Shown piece by piece: positions 32,147 through 32,244 of a DNA stretch of 32,244 bases. Made by a program: the position numbers and the translations under genes. The notes beneath the pieces were generated by a model. It made no database searches and was not told the origin of the DNA. It saw only the letters and a program-made list of their open reading frames with translations. This stretch comes from an uncultured Eubacteriales bacterium (GTDB lineage Bacteria > Bacillota > Clostridia > Monoglobales > Monoglobaceae). The stretch lies in contig CAJLFL010000003.1 in assembly GCA_905205855.1 (NCBI GenBank), forward strand, positions 1 through 32,244, read 5' to 3'. Every line of letters starts with the position of its first letter. Positions within the stretch are counted from its first letter, which is position 1.

Positions 32147-32175
32147 ATTATATATTATATTTTAATTTTTGTCTA
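32147..32175 (-). promoter_or_regulatory. Sigma-A promoter for uraA-upp
   Basis: On the minus strand there is TAGACA (32175-32170), 17 bp, then TATAAT (32152-32147), in an AT-rich stretch. The start near 32140 gives a leader of about 50 nt. Confidence 0.7.
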
Positions 32176-32244
32176 CTTAAAATTCCAAAAAAATCTAAAT
32201 TTTTTTCAAAAAATAAGCAACGGATAAATCGTGCTTAAAAAATT

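Overview
The window reads as a stretch of chromosome from a low-to-moderate GC Gram-positive bacterium, most likely class Clostridia and possibly an uncultured gut lineage. Support for this: the scpA/scpB, ytfI/ytfJ (GerW) and BMP-transporter gene sets, strong AGGAGG-type ribosome binding sites, consensus sigma-A promoters with extended TGn -10 boxes, lysine and guanine riboswitches, and the Firmicutes gene order rimP-nusA-ylxR-ylxQ-infB-rbfA-nrnA-truB-ribF. The genus is inference. No phage, insertion sequence, CRISPR array, tRNA or rRNA was seen.

Layout. (a) 44-4361, minus strand: the only accessory-looking block, an AraC-type regulator followed by an ADP-ribosylglycohydrolase-fold protein and a GH127-type glycosidase. 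(b) 4426-9112, minus: lysA, a site-2 protease, scpA, scpB, ytfI and ytfJ, with a clear promoter and a perfect palindrome before lysA. (c) 9362-12104, minus: a polar amino-acid ABC transporter behind a complete lysine riboswitch with terminator and promoter, which predicts lysine uptake. (d) 12142-19910, minus: the nine-gene translation and transcription operon from rimP to ribF, with its own promoter and a leader hairpin. (e) 20007-27309, plus: a purine-salvage block with a promoter, guanine riboswitch, xpt, a four-gene BMP nucleoside ABC transporter (SBP, ATPase, two permeases), and purA, which has an in-frame stop at codon 81. (f) 27341-32175, minus: valS, then uraA-upp (uracil uptake and salvage), each unit with a recognisable promoter and terminator.

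How it fits together. Lysine supply is covered by synthesis (lysA) and riboswitch-controlled uptake side by side. Purine salvage joins uptake of nucleosides, conversion of xanthine (and perhaps guanine) to nucleotide, and IMP to AMP. Pyrimidine salvage takes up uracil and converts it to UMP. Most of the window is ordinary core genome. The points most worth checking are the purA nonsense codon, the glycohydrolase pair and its hairpins, the lysA palindrome, the unusual L3 loop of the guanine riboswitch, and a long inverted repeat inside the nucleoside-transporter operon. I did not find a clearly new biological system.
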